Shown here piece after piece: positions 25,921 to 34,848 of a stretch of 64,000 bases of DNA. The first letter of the stretch is position 1. Every line of letters begins with the position of its first letter. The position numbers were made by a program, and so were the translations under genes. The stretch covers positions 1 to 64,000 of the forward strand of contig CAWEBF010000004.1 of assembly GCA_963807235.1 (NCBI GenBank), in the 5' to 3' direction. The notes below the pieces were generated by a model that ran no database searches, had not been told where the DNA came from, and was given only the letters and a program-made list of their open reading frames with translations. This DNA is from CAWEBF01 sp963807235. Lineage in GTDB: Bacteria; Acidobacteriota; Vicinamibacteria; Vicinamibacterales; UBA2999.

Positions 25921-26021
25921 GATAACCACTCAGACGACACCGGCACGCCCCTGACGCGAGCACGCGCATGCCAGGAAAACCCTGAAGCGTGGAGACTACA
26001 AGGCGACGCCAGGCGAGTTCT

Positions 26022-26042
26022 ACCGGCCCGCGGTTTGCCGGT
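26022..26042. terminator. Weak hairpin between convergent genes
   Basis: ACCGGC (26022-26027) pairs with GCCGGT (26037-26042) with a 9-base loop, in the 138-base gap between xoxG (+) and the tannase-family gene (-). Nothing else is visible in this gap. Confidence 0.35.
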
Positions 26043-26058
26043 TATCCATTCCAGGGGA

Positions 26059-27636
26059 TCATTTGGGGGTCGGATCTAGGACTCTGAAATCGCGGCTCTG
26101 GTGCTGGCCGTCGACGCAAACGAAGTTCGCCGCCTCATCGGTGCTGCCCTTGCCAGTCCACTTCGCGGTCTTCGGATACGCGCAGAGCGGTCGCGACATA
26201 ACCGTCCCGTCATTTCGCCGGAGCGTGGCCGGGACCGTGTCTGGCGCCATTTTCTTCTCAACCCAGTTCACGAGCGTTTCGAACAGGCGGTCGCCTGGCG
26301 GGTCTCCCACGGGGCTCGGCCCGTCACCCCCGTTGCAGTGAAGAACGCCTGGCGCCAGGAACAGGCGGGCGAACTGCTCCACCTGCTGCTGACCGCCATT
26401 TGCGGCGATGACGCGCTCGAAATAGTTGATGGTGCCGCGCGGGAAGATCTCCGTGTCGGCTTCGCCGTGCCACACGATCATCTTTCCACCGCGCTTTCGA
26501 AACCCGTCGAGCTTCGGGTCATCGGTTCCAATGACGTCTCGGAACTTCTGTTGCGAGGCCTTGAAGTCAGCTTCGAAGTCCGACTCCGACAGCGTGCGCC
26601 AGTCGAACTGCGGGTTTTGGCGAAGCCAGTATTGGAAGTGCGTCAGGGCGATCGGGAACGGATTGTTCCCGGCGAGGCCATTCAACGGAGCGCCGCGCTC
26701 CAGTCCGAACCACAAACGCTCGCCGGAGGCTGACGTCGGCCCATCCCAGATCTTGCGAATCGCTGCCGCCTCCTGCGCTGTCATGCAGGCTGCGGGGTCG
26801 TCGCCAGCCTTGCAGAGCAGCAATGCGGGATCGTACGTGCACTTGCGCGGGTCGTTGATGATTCCGTCCGCCACGCCGTCATTGGCGTCGCATGCGTTGA
26901 CCGCAGCGCGGGTCACGGCAGTCAGCTTGGATGCGGTGATCGGACCGCCGGTCATCTTGTTCATCACGATCTGCGGCCAGAGGTCCGACGGGACGAACCG
27001 ATCCCAGTTAATCGCCGGCGCACCGATGACCAACCCGTCGTACTCTTCGGGGAACCGCTGCACAGCCATCAACCCCTGTCGGCCACCAGTTGAGCACCCC
27101 TTCCAGTATGAATACGTGGGTGCCGAGCCGTAGTAGGCCCTGATAACGGCCTTGGCTTTTACCGCCAGCTCATGCAACGACCGCTCGGCGAAGTCGACGA
27201 TCAGCTGCCTGTTCAGCGTGCCGTCGGGATTCAGAGCGAACGTTCCACCCGCCGACCCAGGATGTCCCGTATCGGTGCTGCCAGTTGCATAGCCGGCTCG
27301 TATGCCTACCGCCAGTCCGCCGTATGAGATTTGTCCCGCGTAGCCGCCGCCGCCTTCGCCACGGTAGCGCCCGTTCCACGTGTCCTTCGGCAGCCACAGC
27401 TCGATGCGAATCTGCGGTGAGACCGTCAGCGCAACCCGGCAGAACGCGGGCAGGTTCGTTCGTGTCTGACCACCCGAAGGCGCATAGTCTCCCGCCGGAA
27501 CGTCCTCTGCTGCGGTGATCGTGGTGTCAGGGAGCTTCAGCGCCGTGAGTTCTGAGCACGTCGCGGCAGCCGCCATCGACGCATTCGCGATGCAGATGAG
27601 GGTTGCAGCGGCAAGCATCGTTACGTCACGAGTCAT
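26059..27636 (-). CDS. Exported tannase/feruloyl esterase family hydrolase
   Basis: 525 residues with a signal peptide (cleavage near MAAAA-TCSE). It has the CS-D-HC arrangement of the tannase family: nucleophile in YWKGCSTGGRQGL, aspartate in VWHGEADTEIFP, and histidine preceding cysteine in PGVLHCNGG. The Cys pair next to Ser and His forms the family's disulfide. A calcium-site-like segment NACDANDGVADGIINDPRKC lies in the lid. The enzyme should hydrolyse esters of plant phenolic acids in the periplasm or outside. The start at 27636 has GAGGAG six bases upstream. Confidence 0.9.
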   Translation of the reverse strand: MTRDVTMLAAATLICIANASMAAAATCSELTALKLPDTTITAAEDVPAGDYAPSGGQTRTNLPAFCRVALTVSPQIRIELWLPKDTWNGRYRGEGGGGYAGQISYGGLAVGIRAGYATGSTDTGHPGSAGGTFALNPDGTLNRQLIVDFAERSLHELAVKAKAVIRAYYGSAPTYSYWKGCSTGGRQGLMAVQRFPEEYDGLVIGAPAINWDRFVPSDLWPQIVMNKMTGGPITASKLTAVTRAAVNACDANDGVADGIINDPRKCTYDPALLLCKAGDDPAACMTAQEAAAIRKIWDGPTSASGERLWFGLERGAPLNGLAGNNPFPIALTHFQYWLRQNPQFDWRTLSESDFEADFKASQQKFRDVIGTDDPKLDGFRKRGGKMIVWHGEADTEIFPRGTINYFERVIAANGGQQQVEQFARLFLAPGVLHCNGGDGPSPVGDPPGDRLFETLVNWVEKKMAPDTVPATLRRNDGTVMSRPLCAYPKTAKWTGKGSTDEAANFVCVDGQHQSRDFRVLDPTPK

Positions 27637-27708
27637 ACAGCTCCTCTACGCGCGCGTAGTCTACACTCCGCTCGTCGACATTGGAACGGACGCCGGTGCG
27701 AGGTCGCG

Positions 27709-28170
27709 TCAGGGGACGGCGATCACGCCGGTGCCGAACTCGTACACCAGCCTGGCACCGCGCTCGGCCGTCTGCTGGACGAGTACAACTCCAACAAGGC
27801 CGCACACCAGCAAGAGCACGCGAGTCCACCGCGTGCGGCCGATACGCGTCCGGAGCACCGCGAGCCGGAGCCCCCCGAAGACGAGGCAATAGGCCATCGT
27901 CGCCAGGGCCCACTGGCCGTGGGCGGTGAGGACGGGATACGCCATGCCAGGGACGAGGACGCTGGACCCAGCCTGCAGTCCCGTCACGTAAGCGGCCACC
28001 GTCGCCAGTGCGCCGGCCAGGTACAGCGCCGTCGCCGCGACACCAAGCCAAGGGACACGCCCGAAGACGGTGTCGAGGAGGTCGATGGCCGCAGCCGTCA
28101 TCACCAGCACGATCGGAAAGTGGACGATCAGCGGGTGGAGGTTCGGAGCCCAGGGGGGAATCAGCGACAT
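27709..28170 (-). CDS. DUF2231-like membrane protein
   Basis: 153 residues with four membrane helices. It opens MSLIPPWAPNLHPLIVHFPI, the characteristic LHPLIVHFP motif of DUF2231; the His residues there may bind haem or metal (inference). Helices continue through LYLAGALATVAAYVTGL and WALATMAYCLVFGGLRL. It is the last gene of a three-gene minus-strand operon with the octahaem cytochrome (28838-30082) and the gene at 28184-28834, so it could be the quinone-side or membrane partner of that electron chain. Confidence 0.75.
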   Translation of the reverse strand: MSLIPPWAPNLHPLIVHFPIVLVMTAAAIDLLDTVFGRVPWLGVAATALYLAGALATVAAYVTGLQAGSSVLVPGMAYPVLTAHGQWALATMAYCLVFGGLRLAVLRTRIGRTRWTRVLLLVCGLVGVVLVQQTAERGARLVYEFGTGVIAVP

Positions 28171-28183
28171 CGTCTGGCGGCGC

Positions 28184-28834
28184 TCATGGAGCCAGCGGGG
28201 CGAGAGGGATGACCAGCACGAAGGACAGCGACCAGGGACTGGCCTTGTCCAGGAACCGCTCATCGCCGATGAGATCGCCGGCCCTGGGCAAGCCCGTCGC
28301 CAGGTAGTCGAGCGAGACTTCGGCCTCGATGTTTCGAAGCCAATGCCCTTCTGGAAGCCGGTTGAACACGTGAAAGGCCGTGTCCCACTCGAAGTCGAGC
28401 TTGTGGGTGTAGGCGCGGTCCGCACTCGGCGTTTCGGCCGGACTGAACTTGTCCACGACGTCGAAGTGCGACGACACCCACCCGCCCGTCTGTTTCGTGT
28501 CGAAGAGACTGATGTTCAACTCCGCCTCGAGCTCGACTTCGTTGCCGTCTTGGAACGGAGCGAAGCTGGCCTCGAACGTCACGCCGATGCGTGGCAGCGC
28601 CGTCGGGATGTCCACGGCGAAGATCATCTCGAAGACGGTGTCGCGCCGTGCGCGTTCGATGAGCCCGCCTTCGCTGATACGCGGACGAGCGGCCAGATTC
28701 TCGACGGTCCAGGTGGGTTCGACTTTCAGTTCTGGCGCGCACAGGACGACACAACGGGGCTCGCCCTGAGCAGCGGCGCGCGTGGGCACGACGAGCAGCC
28801 CGGCTGCCAGCGCGTAGGTGAAAGCGGCGCGCAT
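28184..28834 (-). CDS. Exported protein of unknown function, outer-membrane barrel-like
   Basis: 216 residues with a signal peptide (cleavage near TRAAAQ). The mature part has two nearby cysteines (PRCVVLCAPELK) and alternating hydrophobic strands (IGVTFEASFAPFQ, EVELEAELNISLF, YTHKLDFEWDTAFHVF, NIEAEVSLDYLATGL) ending in an aliphatic strand, which suggests a small beta-barrel or lipocalin-like fold. It lies between the octahaem cytochrome and the DUF2231 gene with 3-base and 13-base gaps, so it is probably a subunit of the same system. A barrel beside a multihaem cytochrome could serve as a porin sheath. Confidence 0.6.
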   Translation of the reverse strand: MRAAFTYALAAGLLVVPTRAAAQGEPRCVVLCAPELKVEPTWTVENLAARPRISEGGLIERARRDTVFEMIFAVDIPTALPRIGVTFEASFAPFQDGNEVELEAELNISLFDTKQTGGWVSSHFDVVDKFSPAETPSADRAYTHKLDFEWDTAFHVFNRLPEGHWLRNIEAEVSLDYLATGLPRAGDLIGDERFLDKASPWSLSFVLVIPLAPLAP

Positions 28835-28837
28835 CAG

Positions 28838-30082
28838 TTACCCGGCGACCCGCCAGGGTGACACGGTCGGCCACCGCTTCATGGCCTCGATCGCCCAGTC
28901 CGGCGTTCGATCCGTATGACAGGACGTACACGCGTTTGGTACGCCCAACTGCTTGGTCGTCACGGGTGAAATCACCTCGAACGTGTGGCTCCGTACGCTC
29001 ACGTTCCCGACCGTTCGGGCGATGGCTGGCATGTGACAGGCCACGCAGCGGCTGCCCGTACTGGTCGCCTTGTGCTGGGTGTGCTGCTCGATCGTTCCGC
29101 GCGGTCCCGGCTGGAGTTGCGGCCCGTGGCACTGCAGACAGACGCCGTCGCCGGGCAGCCGCAGGTCTGCCTCGTGCTCCGTGCCGTGGACGTCGTGACA
29201 CGCGGAGCACCGCACGCCTTTGAGCGACATCTGGCTTTTCACGTAGTCGTTTCCCTGCATGCGGTTCTTGTGCGCGCTGCCGTTGGCCCAGTGGGTGAAG
29301 GTCTCCGTGCCGAGATGGTGCTCCTCGAGCGCCCACACGTCACTCAGCCGATCGCCAGGGCGATACCCGACGGGCCAGTCGTAATAGACGCCGTCGAGCG
29401 GCTTCGTGCGTGGCTGGCCTTGAGAATGGCACTGGAGGCAGACATCGTCACCGCGGACGGCGTCGAGTCTGGACGGGTTCACGACCGTCGAGGCGACCGG
29501 AAACTCCACGTGGAGGCTCCCGGGCCCGTGGCACTTCTCGCAGCCGACATTCCACTCCGTGACGGTCTTTGTCTTGATGTCGTAGTTCACGGAGTGACAG
29601 CCGTCGCACAGGGGACCGGTCGGACGCTGCATCTGATCGGCGGGATAGTGTTCCACCCACCAATCCGTCCCCGGCTCTACGTAGTAACGACGCCACGCCT
29701 TGGCCCGCACGTCCCATTGGGCGGGAAACACGTAGTAGTCGTCACCCCTCCTGGTGAAGTAACGCTGCTTCCACTTGCTGCCGTACACGAACGCAATCTC
29801 TTCTTTGCGGAAGGTGACGAGCGGATTCGGCGTCGAGAAGTCGCCGATGATGGCGCTCTTGTCCTTCATCGGATCGCGGATCACGTTGGCCATCAACGTG
29901 CCCTTCCAGCGCGTGTAGATGTCCTGGTGACACGTGGCGCACTTCTCGGATCCGACGAACTGCTTCGTCGCGTCAGGAGGGGGTTCGGCCCGCCGGCTGC
30001 AGGCGGGCACACCCATCGAACCCAGGACAAGCACAGCCGCGCAGGCCCGCGCGTACGCGAGCGACGGGATCTGCCGGACCAT
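28838..30082 (-). CDS. Octahaem cytochrome c lipoprotein
   Basis: 414 residues with eight CxxCH haem motifs: CATCH, CDGCH, CEKCH, CLQCH, CSACH, CLQCH, CVACH and CTSCH. The leader ends LGSMGVPAC-SRR, probably a lipoprotein signal. The early motif pair and spacing recall cytochrome c554-like proteins. I see no catalytic CxxCK or lysine-ligated haem, so electron transfer is more likely than nitrite or hydroxylamine chemistry. First gene of an operon with the barrel-like protein and DUF2231. The ATG at 30082 follows TAAGAT by six bases, so the message is probably leaderless. Confidence 0.85.
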   Translation of the reverse strand: MVRQIPSLAYARACAAVLVLGSMGVPACSRRAEPPPDATKQFVGSEKCATCHQDIYTRWKGTLMANVIRDPMKDKSAIIGDFSTPNPLVTFRKEEIAFVYGSKWKQRYFTRRGDDYYVFPAQWDVRAKAWRRYYVEPGTDWWVEHYPADQMQRPTGPLCDGCHSVNYDIKTKTVTEWNVGCEKCHGPGSLHVEFPVASTVVNPSRLDAVRGDDVCLQCHSQGQPRTKPLDGVYYDWPVGYRPGDRLSDVWALEEHHLGTETFTHWANGSAHKNRMQGNDYVKSQMSLKGVRCSACHDVHGTEHEADLRLPGDGVCLQCHGPQLQPGPRGTIEQHTQHKATSTGSRCVACHMPAIARTVGNVSVRSHTFEVISPVTTKQLGVPNACTSCHTDRTPDWAIEAMKRWPTVSPWRVAG

Positions 30083-30088
30083 CGGTAG

Positions 30089-30094
30089 ATCTTA
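30089..30094 (-). promoter_or_regulatory. -10 box of a leaderless promoter
   Basis: TAAGAT on the minus strand, then six bases and the ATG (30082) of the octahaem cytochrome gene. No ribosome binding site is possible between them. Confidence 0.55.
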
Positions 30095-30163
30095 TACGCG
30101 AGACGGTGGTCGAACTGAACCCGCGCCGTTATATGCTGACGGCTCTGCGACTGAGTCCCACGT

Positions 30164-31075
30164 ATGTTTGACCCGCACGACGTCGAGACCGCCGAGTTTC
30201 CCTCTCCCCAACTGAACCTGGAGACTCCGCGAGAGGCGTCGTCCAAGGTGCACATCGACGTGGCCGCACTCTCAGATGCGGGGAAGGTGCGGGATCGCAA
30301 CGAGGACCACTTCTACGTGGCCCGCGGCGGGCGTCACGTCACCACGCTGATCACCAATGTTCCGCCGGCAGACATCCCGTCGCAGTTCCAGGAAACGGCC
30401 TACTTGCTCGTAGTGGCTGACGGGATGGGGGGCCACGCAGGCGGTGAAGTCGCCAGCCGCCTGGCCATCGCCACTCTGATCAACATCATTCTTCATGCGC
30501 CCGACTGGATCATGCGCCTGGACGACGAGCACGCGGAAAAACTGATGAATCGTGCGGCGGCTCGTTACCGAATCGTCCACGAGACCCTGCAGGAGCGGGC
30601 CCGTCTCGACCCTGCGCTAAGGGGCATGGGCACGACGATGACGGCGGCCTATAGCCTGGGCCGCGACCTGTTTGTCGCACAGGTGGGGGACTCCAGGGCC
30701 TACCGGTTCCGGGATGGCACGCTACAGCTTCTCACTCGCGACCAGACGCACGCCCAGATGCTGGCGGACGAAGGGCTGATCCGCCAGCAGGACGTGGCGC
30801 GCCACCGGCTCCGCCACGTGCTCACGAGCGCGCTGGGTGGTAACGAGAGCCACATGCGTACCGAGATCGAACGCACGACGCTGGCCGACGGTGACCGCCT
30901 GCTGCTGTGCAGCGACGGTCTCACCGACATGGTCGCGGATGCCGAGATCGCCGAAGTGCTCGGACGGGAGACCCGGTCAGAGGAGGCGTGCCGCCTGCTC
31001 GTCGACCGGGCCCTGGCCAACGGCGGCAAGGACAACGTTACCGTGGTGCTGGCGCGATACGAGATGCCGGACTGA
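30164..31075 (+). CDS. PP2C-family Ser/Thr protein phosphatase
   Basis: 303 residues, cytoplasmic, no membrane helix. All metal-binding motifs of the PP2C/PphA family are present: VRDRNEDHFYV, VVADGMGGHAGGEVAS, GMGTTMTAAY, VAQVGDSRAYRF, LLCSDGLTDMV and GGKDNVTVVL. It should dephosphorylate Ser/Thr on proteins using two Mn2+ or Mg2+ ions, perhaps counteracting Hanks-type kinases such as that at 858-3393. A 35-residue N-terminal extension precedes the domain. Divergent from the octahaem gene; its 3' end overlaps tag by 38 bases. Confidence 0.9.
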   Translation: MFDPHDVETAEFPSPQLNLETPREASSKVHIDVAALSDAGKVRDRNEDHFYVARGGRHVTTLITNVPPADIPSQFQETAYLLVVADGMGGHAGGEVASRLAIATLINIILHAPDWIMRLDDEHAEKLMNRAAARYRIVHETLQERARLDPALRGMGTTMTAAYSLGRDLFVAQVGDSRAYRFRDGTLQLLTRDQTHAQMLADEGLIRQQDVARHRLRHVLTSALGGNESHMRTEIERTTLADGDRLLLCSDGLTDMVADAEIAEVLGRETRSEEACRLLVDRALANGGKDNVTVVLARYEMPD

Positions 31076-31655
31076 CGAAGGCGCGCCGCTCCCGCTCCAC
31101 CTCCGCGCGGCAGAAACACCCCTCCACGTGGTCGTTCACGATTCCGGCGCTCTGCATGAACGCGTACATCGTGGTCGGCCCCACGAAGCTCCAGCCGCGT
31201 TTCTTCAGGTCCTTCGAGAGCGCGATCGATTCCGCGGTCTTCGGCATCGTCTGCAACGTTGACCAGTCGAGTTTCTTGGGGCGTGACGCGGTGGCGGGCT
31301 CGAAGCGCCACACGTAGCTGGCCAGCGTCCCCTCCGCCTCGAGCAGTTCGAGCGCCCGCGCCGCGTTGTTGATGGTCGAGGCGATCTTGCCGCGGTGACG
31401 GACGATGCCGGCGTCCGCCAACAGCTTCTCGATGTGGCGATCGCCGAACCTCGCGACGCGGCGGACGTCGAAGTTCGAGAACGCGCGGCGGAAGTTGTCG
31501 CGCTTGCGCAGGATGGTCAGCCACGACAGGCCCGACTGAAATCCCTCGAGGCAGATCTTCTCGAACAGCCACCGATCGTCCACGGTCGGACGGCCCCATT
31601 CGCGGTCGTGGTAGTCCGCGTAGTCAGGCGACCCTGCCGCCCACGCGCAGCGCAC
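31038..31655 (-). CDS. tag: DNA-3-methyladenine glycosylase I
   Basis: Removes 3-methyladenine from DNA in base-excision repair. About 205 residues with the Zn ligands in place: Cys in VRCAW, His in YADYHDREWG, and His and Cys in NDHVEGCFCR. The domain also shows CLEGFQSGLSWLTILRKR and IVRHRGKIASTINNA. The GTG at 31655 is chosen as the minimal start. Homologues usually begin about ten residues earlier with a segment like GLVKGADGR, which is present here in frame, but its ATG has been replaced by REP-like copy C. A TTG inside that element (31715) is the alternative start. Confidence 0.85.
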   Translation of the reverse strand: MRCAWAAGSPDYADYHDREWGRPTVDDRWLFEKICLEGFQSGLSWLTILRKRDNFRRAFSNFDVRRVARFGDRHIEKLLADAGIVRHRGKIASTINNAARALELLEAEGTLASYVWRFEPATASRPKKLDWSTLQTMPKTAESIALSKDLKKRGWSFVGPTTMYAFMQSAGIVNDHVEGCFCRAEVERERRAFVSPASRIAPAPR

Positions 31656-31688
31656 CCGACCATCAGCCCCTTTGACGAGACCCGAATT

Positions 31689-31725
31689 AATTAGGCCCGA
31701 CCCCAAATCCCCCAAATTACGAATC
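31689..31725 (-). repeat. REP-like element, copy C
   Basis: On the minus strand: GATTCGTAATT (31715-31725), a short spacer, then ATTTGGGGTCGGGCCTAATT (31689-31708). It is the closest match to copy A, sharing both blocks, and it ends where the normal start codon of tag would be. Confidence 0.75.
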
Positions 31726-31727
31726 TG

Positions 31728-32745
31728 TTAGCGCGTGGAGGGACCGGCGGTCCGCGTCCGCGTCCCCACATCCTCGCCCTTGAGGAACTTGAGCAGCGGC
31801 GGATACAGCTTGTCGGGCGCCTCGAACTGCGGGTTGTGGCCGACGTTGGGGATGATGACCAGCTGGCCGTTCTGCACCGTGTCGGCTACGTGTTTGGCCT
31901 GCGCCGGATAGTTGGGCCCGTCCTTCTCGCCGCCGATGACGAGCGTGCGCGCCTTGATGCGCGGCCAGTCGTAGACCACGGGGTCGGCGTAGATGGCCTG
32001 CTGCTGGAGCGTGCGCACCATCGCCATGCGCGGCCAGTCGCCGCTCTTGATCCAGCCGTAGTGGATCTTCACGTACTTCATGTACTCCGGCTTCCAGTTC
32101 ACGTAGTAGGCGCGCATGCCGCGCACGATCTCGCGCGTAGTCGCGGGCCAGCGACGCCTTGTAGGCCTCGGAGGTGTCGCGCCATGGCCTCGCTGCACGC
32201 GCATCGGTCAGGCCGATCTGGTTGATCATCGCCAGGCTGCCCACGGCGTCCGGATACGAAGACGCGAAGCGGCTCGCCACCATGCCGCCCATCGAGTGCG
32301 TCACGATGTCGGTCGTCGTGATGCGCAGGTGGTCGAGCAGCCGCTTGGTGTTCGCGGCGTGGGTGCTGATCGAGTAGTGCAGGATCGGCTTCGACGACCG
32401 GCCGTAGCCGATCTGGTCGGGCACGATCACGCGATACCCCTCGCCGCGCAGGATATCGATCGTTTCGGTCCACGCTTCGCCGAAGAAGTTCATGCCGTGC
32501 AGCAGCACCACGCTCCGGCCGTTGGCCGGGCCTCGAGGCACCACATCCATGTAGGCCATCCGGACGTCCTGGCCTTCCAGGTTGAAGGAGTGGTACTCGA
32601 CCGGATGCGGATAGGGCACGTCCTCGAGGTTGATGCTCATCGGCCCCCAGTCGGCCGGTGGCGCGGCAGGCGGCTCCTGCGCCGCAGCGGTCGCGGCCGA
32701 GCAGAGAATGCCGGTCAGCATGAGGGCGATGGCCGTGTGTCGCAT
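31728..32745 (-). pseudogene. Exported alpha/beta hydrolase, one frameshift
   Basis: Signal peptide (IALMLTGILCSAATAAAQ), then an alpha/beta-hydrolase fold: oxyanion segment VVLLHGMNFFGEAW, nucleophile elbow IVTHSMGGMVASR, acid in LVIGGEKDGPNY and catalytic His in IPNVGHNPQFEAP. The frame breaks near 32139, where one base appears to be missing (DYAR then EIVRGMRAYYVNW). The total would be about 339 residues. Start at 32745 with GGAGG six bases upstream. Substrate unknown; relatives act on haloalkanes, epoxides or small esters. Confidence 0.75.
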
Positions 32746-32758
32746 GCAAGCCTCCAGG

Positions 32759-33793
32759 CTACGTCGTCGATTTCCTCGGAATATTAGTCGGGATTTCGAT
32801 CCCCTGCGCCACGAAGGCGCCGTGCAGGCGCGTGATGAACGCATGCTTGAGCAGCGCCTTGTCGGGCAGCGTCCTGGCCCGGAGCTGCACCGTGGCACGC
32901 AGGCCGGTCTCGCCGAAACTCGCGAACCGCACATTCGGCTCGAAGGTGGACACGGCCCCTTCTACAGACGCCTGCACCTCGCGCGCCACGCGGAGCGCCT
33001 CGGCCTCGACGGCCTGCGCGTCGCTCGAATAGTCCACGACGAAGTCCACGGACACGGTGACCTCAGGCGTCGGCAAATTGTGGTTCGTCACGGTGGCTTG
33101 CGCCAGCTTGGCGTTGGGCACGACCGCGATTCCGGTCGCCACTTCGAGCGACGTGGAACGCCAGTCGAAGTCCACCACGCGGCCCTCGAGGCCCGAATCC
33201 AGGCGCACCCAGTCGCCGATGCGGATCTTGCCGGCCATGGTGACGAAAAGGCCGGCGAAGAGATTCGACAACGGCTCCTGCAGCGCGAGGGCCACGGCCA
33301 ATCCGCCGACGCCCAGCGCGGCCAGCATCGGCCGGATCTCCACGCCCAGCCCGTTCAGCACGACCAGCAGGCCGAAGATGACGACGAGCAGCCGGATGAC
33401 GTTCTGGGTCAGCCCCGATACGACGCCGCCGGGCAGCGACGTGGACCCATAGGCGGCCACCAGGCCCGCCGCCACCTCGGCGATGGCAAGGGTGACCGAC
33501 AGGATGGCGAACGACTCGATCGTGACGGAGCCGACGTACAGCCATCGTTCCGCAATCGCCCAGTAGCCGAGGGACAGCCACGCACCGGCCAGCACGCTCC
33601 ACAGCGGAATACGCGATGTCAGCGCGCGAACCAGGATGTCGTCCCACTGTCCGTGGGTGGCGCCGGCCCAGCGCGTCAGGCGCCCGGCGGCGACAAGATT
33701 GATGAGGTGGCCCAGCAGGTAGGCGCCGCCGATGGTCAGCGTCGTCCAGAGCGCCGGCTCCAGCCACGGGAGCCGCTGAAAAAGTGCAGGCAC
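32759..33793 (-). CDS. MscS-family mechanosensitive channel
   Basis: 344 residues from a GTG at 33793. Four or five N-terminal membrane helices lead to the pore-lining helix (LAALGVGGLAVALALQEPLSNLFAG), which keeps the Ala/Gly packing pattern of MscS TM3. The beta domain follows (IRIGDWVRLDSGLEGRVVDFDWRST, VVPNAKLAQATVTNHN). It should open on membrane tension to release osmolytes. It lies between the hydrolase gene (13-base gap) and the MBL gene (9-base gap) on the same strand and may share their transcript. Confidence 0.88.
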   Translation of the reverse strand: MPALFQRLPWLEPALWTTLTIGGAYLLGHLINLVAAGRLTRWAGATHGQWDDILVRALTSRIPLWSVLAGAWLSLGYWAIAERWLYVGSVTIESFAILSVTLAIAEVAAGLVAAYGSTSLPGGVVSGLTQNVIRLLVVIFGLLVVLNGLGVEIRPMLAALGVGGLAVALALQEPLSNLFAGLFVTMAGKIRIGDWVRLDSGLEGRVVDFDWRSTSLEVATGIAVVPNAKLAQATVTNHNLPTPEVTVSVDFVVDYSSDAQAVEAEALRVAREVQASVEGAVSTFEPNVRFASFGETGLRATVQLRARTLPDKALLKHAFITRLHGAFVAQGIEIPTNIPRKSTT

Positions 33794-33802
33794 GCCGCTA
33801 GC

Positions 33803-34843
33803 TTACTTGGTGCTGGAGGCCCTCTGGGGTTGGAGCCCGCGGAACACGGCCTCAACGAACTGCGCGGTGGACCATCCCTGCGCGCTGCCGTAGATGCCGT
33901 CGTATTCCATCGTGGGCTTGGCGGCCTGCACCTGGGCCAGCGTCATCCCCTTGGTGACCATGTCCTGGATGCGGTCCCGGATGATCGTGGTCATGTCCCG
34001 GTACTCGACCAGGTCGGCTTCGTCGGAGATGCGCCCGTGCCCCGGCACGATCATCGTGCCGCCTTCTGTCTTCTCGCCTGCGATGGCCATTTCCAGAAGA
34101 CGATTCAGCGCACCGAGCACACCGGTGATGCTGCCGCCCCGCGAGGCATCGATGATGGGATAGCTGACGGTCGAGTAGACATCGCCGGCGGCGATGACAT
34201 CGGAACGCCTGAAGAAGACCACGGCGTCGCCGTCGGTGTGCGCCGACGCCAGGTGCCGGATGTGGACGCCCTCGCCGTTATAGAAGAAATCCTTGTAGTC
34301 GCCGGAGAACGTGGACGTGGGCCACGCGGACACGGGCGTCGGCGCCGCGTTGCCGGCCGGCGCGCTCATCCGGTTCAGCGTCTCTTCGTGCGAGATGATC
34401 TCGGATCGTGCGCCCAGGCCAGCGCCCACTTGTGCCACGCCCCGGCCGGAGATCGGGGCGCCCGACGCGCCGACGCGTTCGTTTCCGCCGACGTGGTCGT
34501 CGTGGGAGTGCGTGTTGACGATGTGGCGCACCGGGCGCCGCGAAAGTTGCCGCAGCGTGGCCATCACGCGGCCGGCGTTGGCGCCGGTGCCGGTGTCCAC
34601 GACGATCAACCCGAGATCGCCAACCTGTACCGTCACGTTGGAACCGGCACCGAACACGACGTGCACGTTGCCCTGCACGTGCATGGTGCGCAGGGGCGCG
34701 TCATCGGCGCCGCCTCGACCACCGGGGCCGCCCTGGCCACCGCGGCCCGGGCCCCCCTGCGCGCCGCCGACCGGCGACAGCGCGAAGGTGCCGAGGGCCA
34801 CCGCGGCCCCGACGGCCAGACCACGCAGTGTTTGCGCTCGCAT
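33803..34843 (-). CDS. Exported metallo-beta-lactamase-fold protein (module 1, intact metal site)
   Basis: 346 residues with a signal peptide and a Gly-rich linker (residues about 28-48). The MBL fold keeps the HxHxDH motif (NTHSHDDHVGG), a histidine in ASAHTDGDAVVFF, Asp in IAAGDVYST and His in IVPGHGRIS, so a dinuclear metal centre is likely. The C-terminal block EYRDMTTIIRDRI is shared by all three paralogues in this window. It follows its partner gene (34849-35727) by 5 bases. The same two-gene order occurs at 41819-43743 and is fused at 49294-51207. Substrate unknown. Confidence 0.85.
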   Translation of the reverse strand: MRAQTLRGLAVGAAVALGTFALSPVGGAQGGPGRGGQGGPGGRGGADDAPLRTMHVQGNVHVVFGAGSNVTVQVGDLGLIVVDTGTGANAGRVMATLRQLSRRPVRHIVNTHSHDDHVGGNERVGASGAPISGRGVAQVGAGLGARSEIISHEETLNRMSAPAGNAAPTPVSAWPTSTFSGDYKDFFYNGEGVHIRHLASAHTDGDAVVFFRRSDVIAAGDVYSTVSYPIIDASRGGSITGVLGALNRLLEMAIAGEKTEGGTMIVPGHGRISDEADLVEYRDMTTIIRDRIQDMVTKGMTLAQVQAAKPTMEYDGIYGSAQGWSTAQFVEAVFRGLQPQRASSTK

Positions 34844-34848
34844 CCCGC

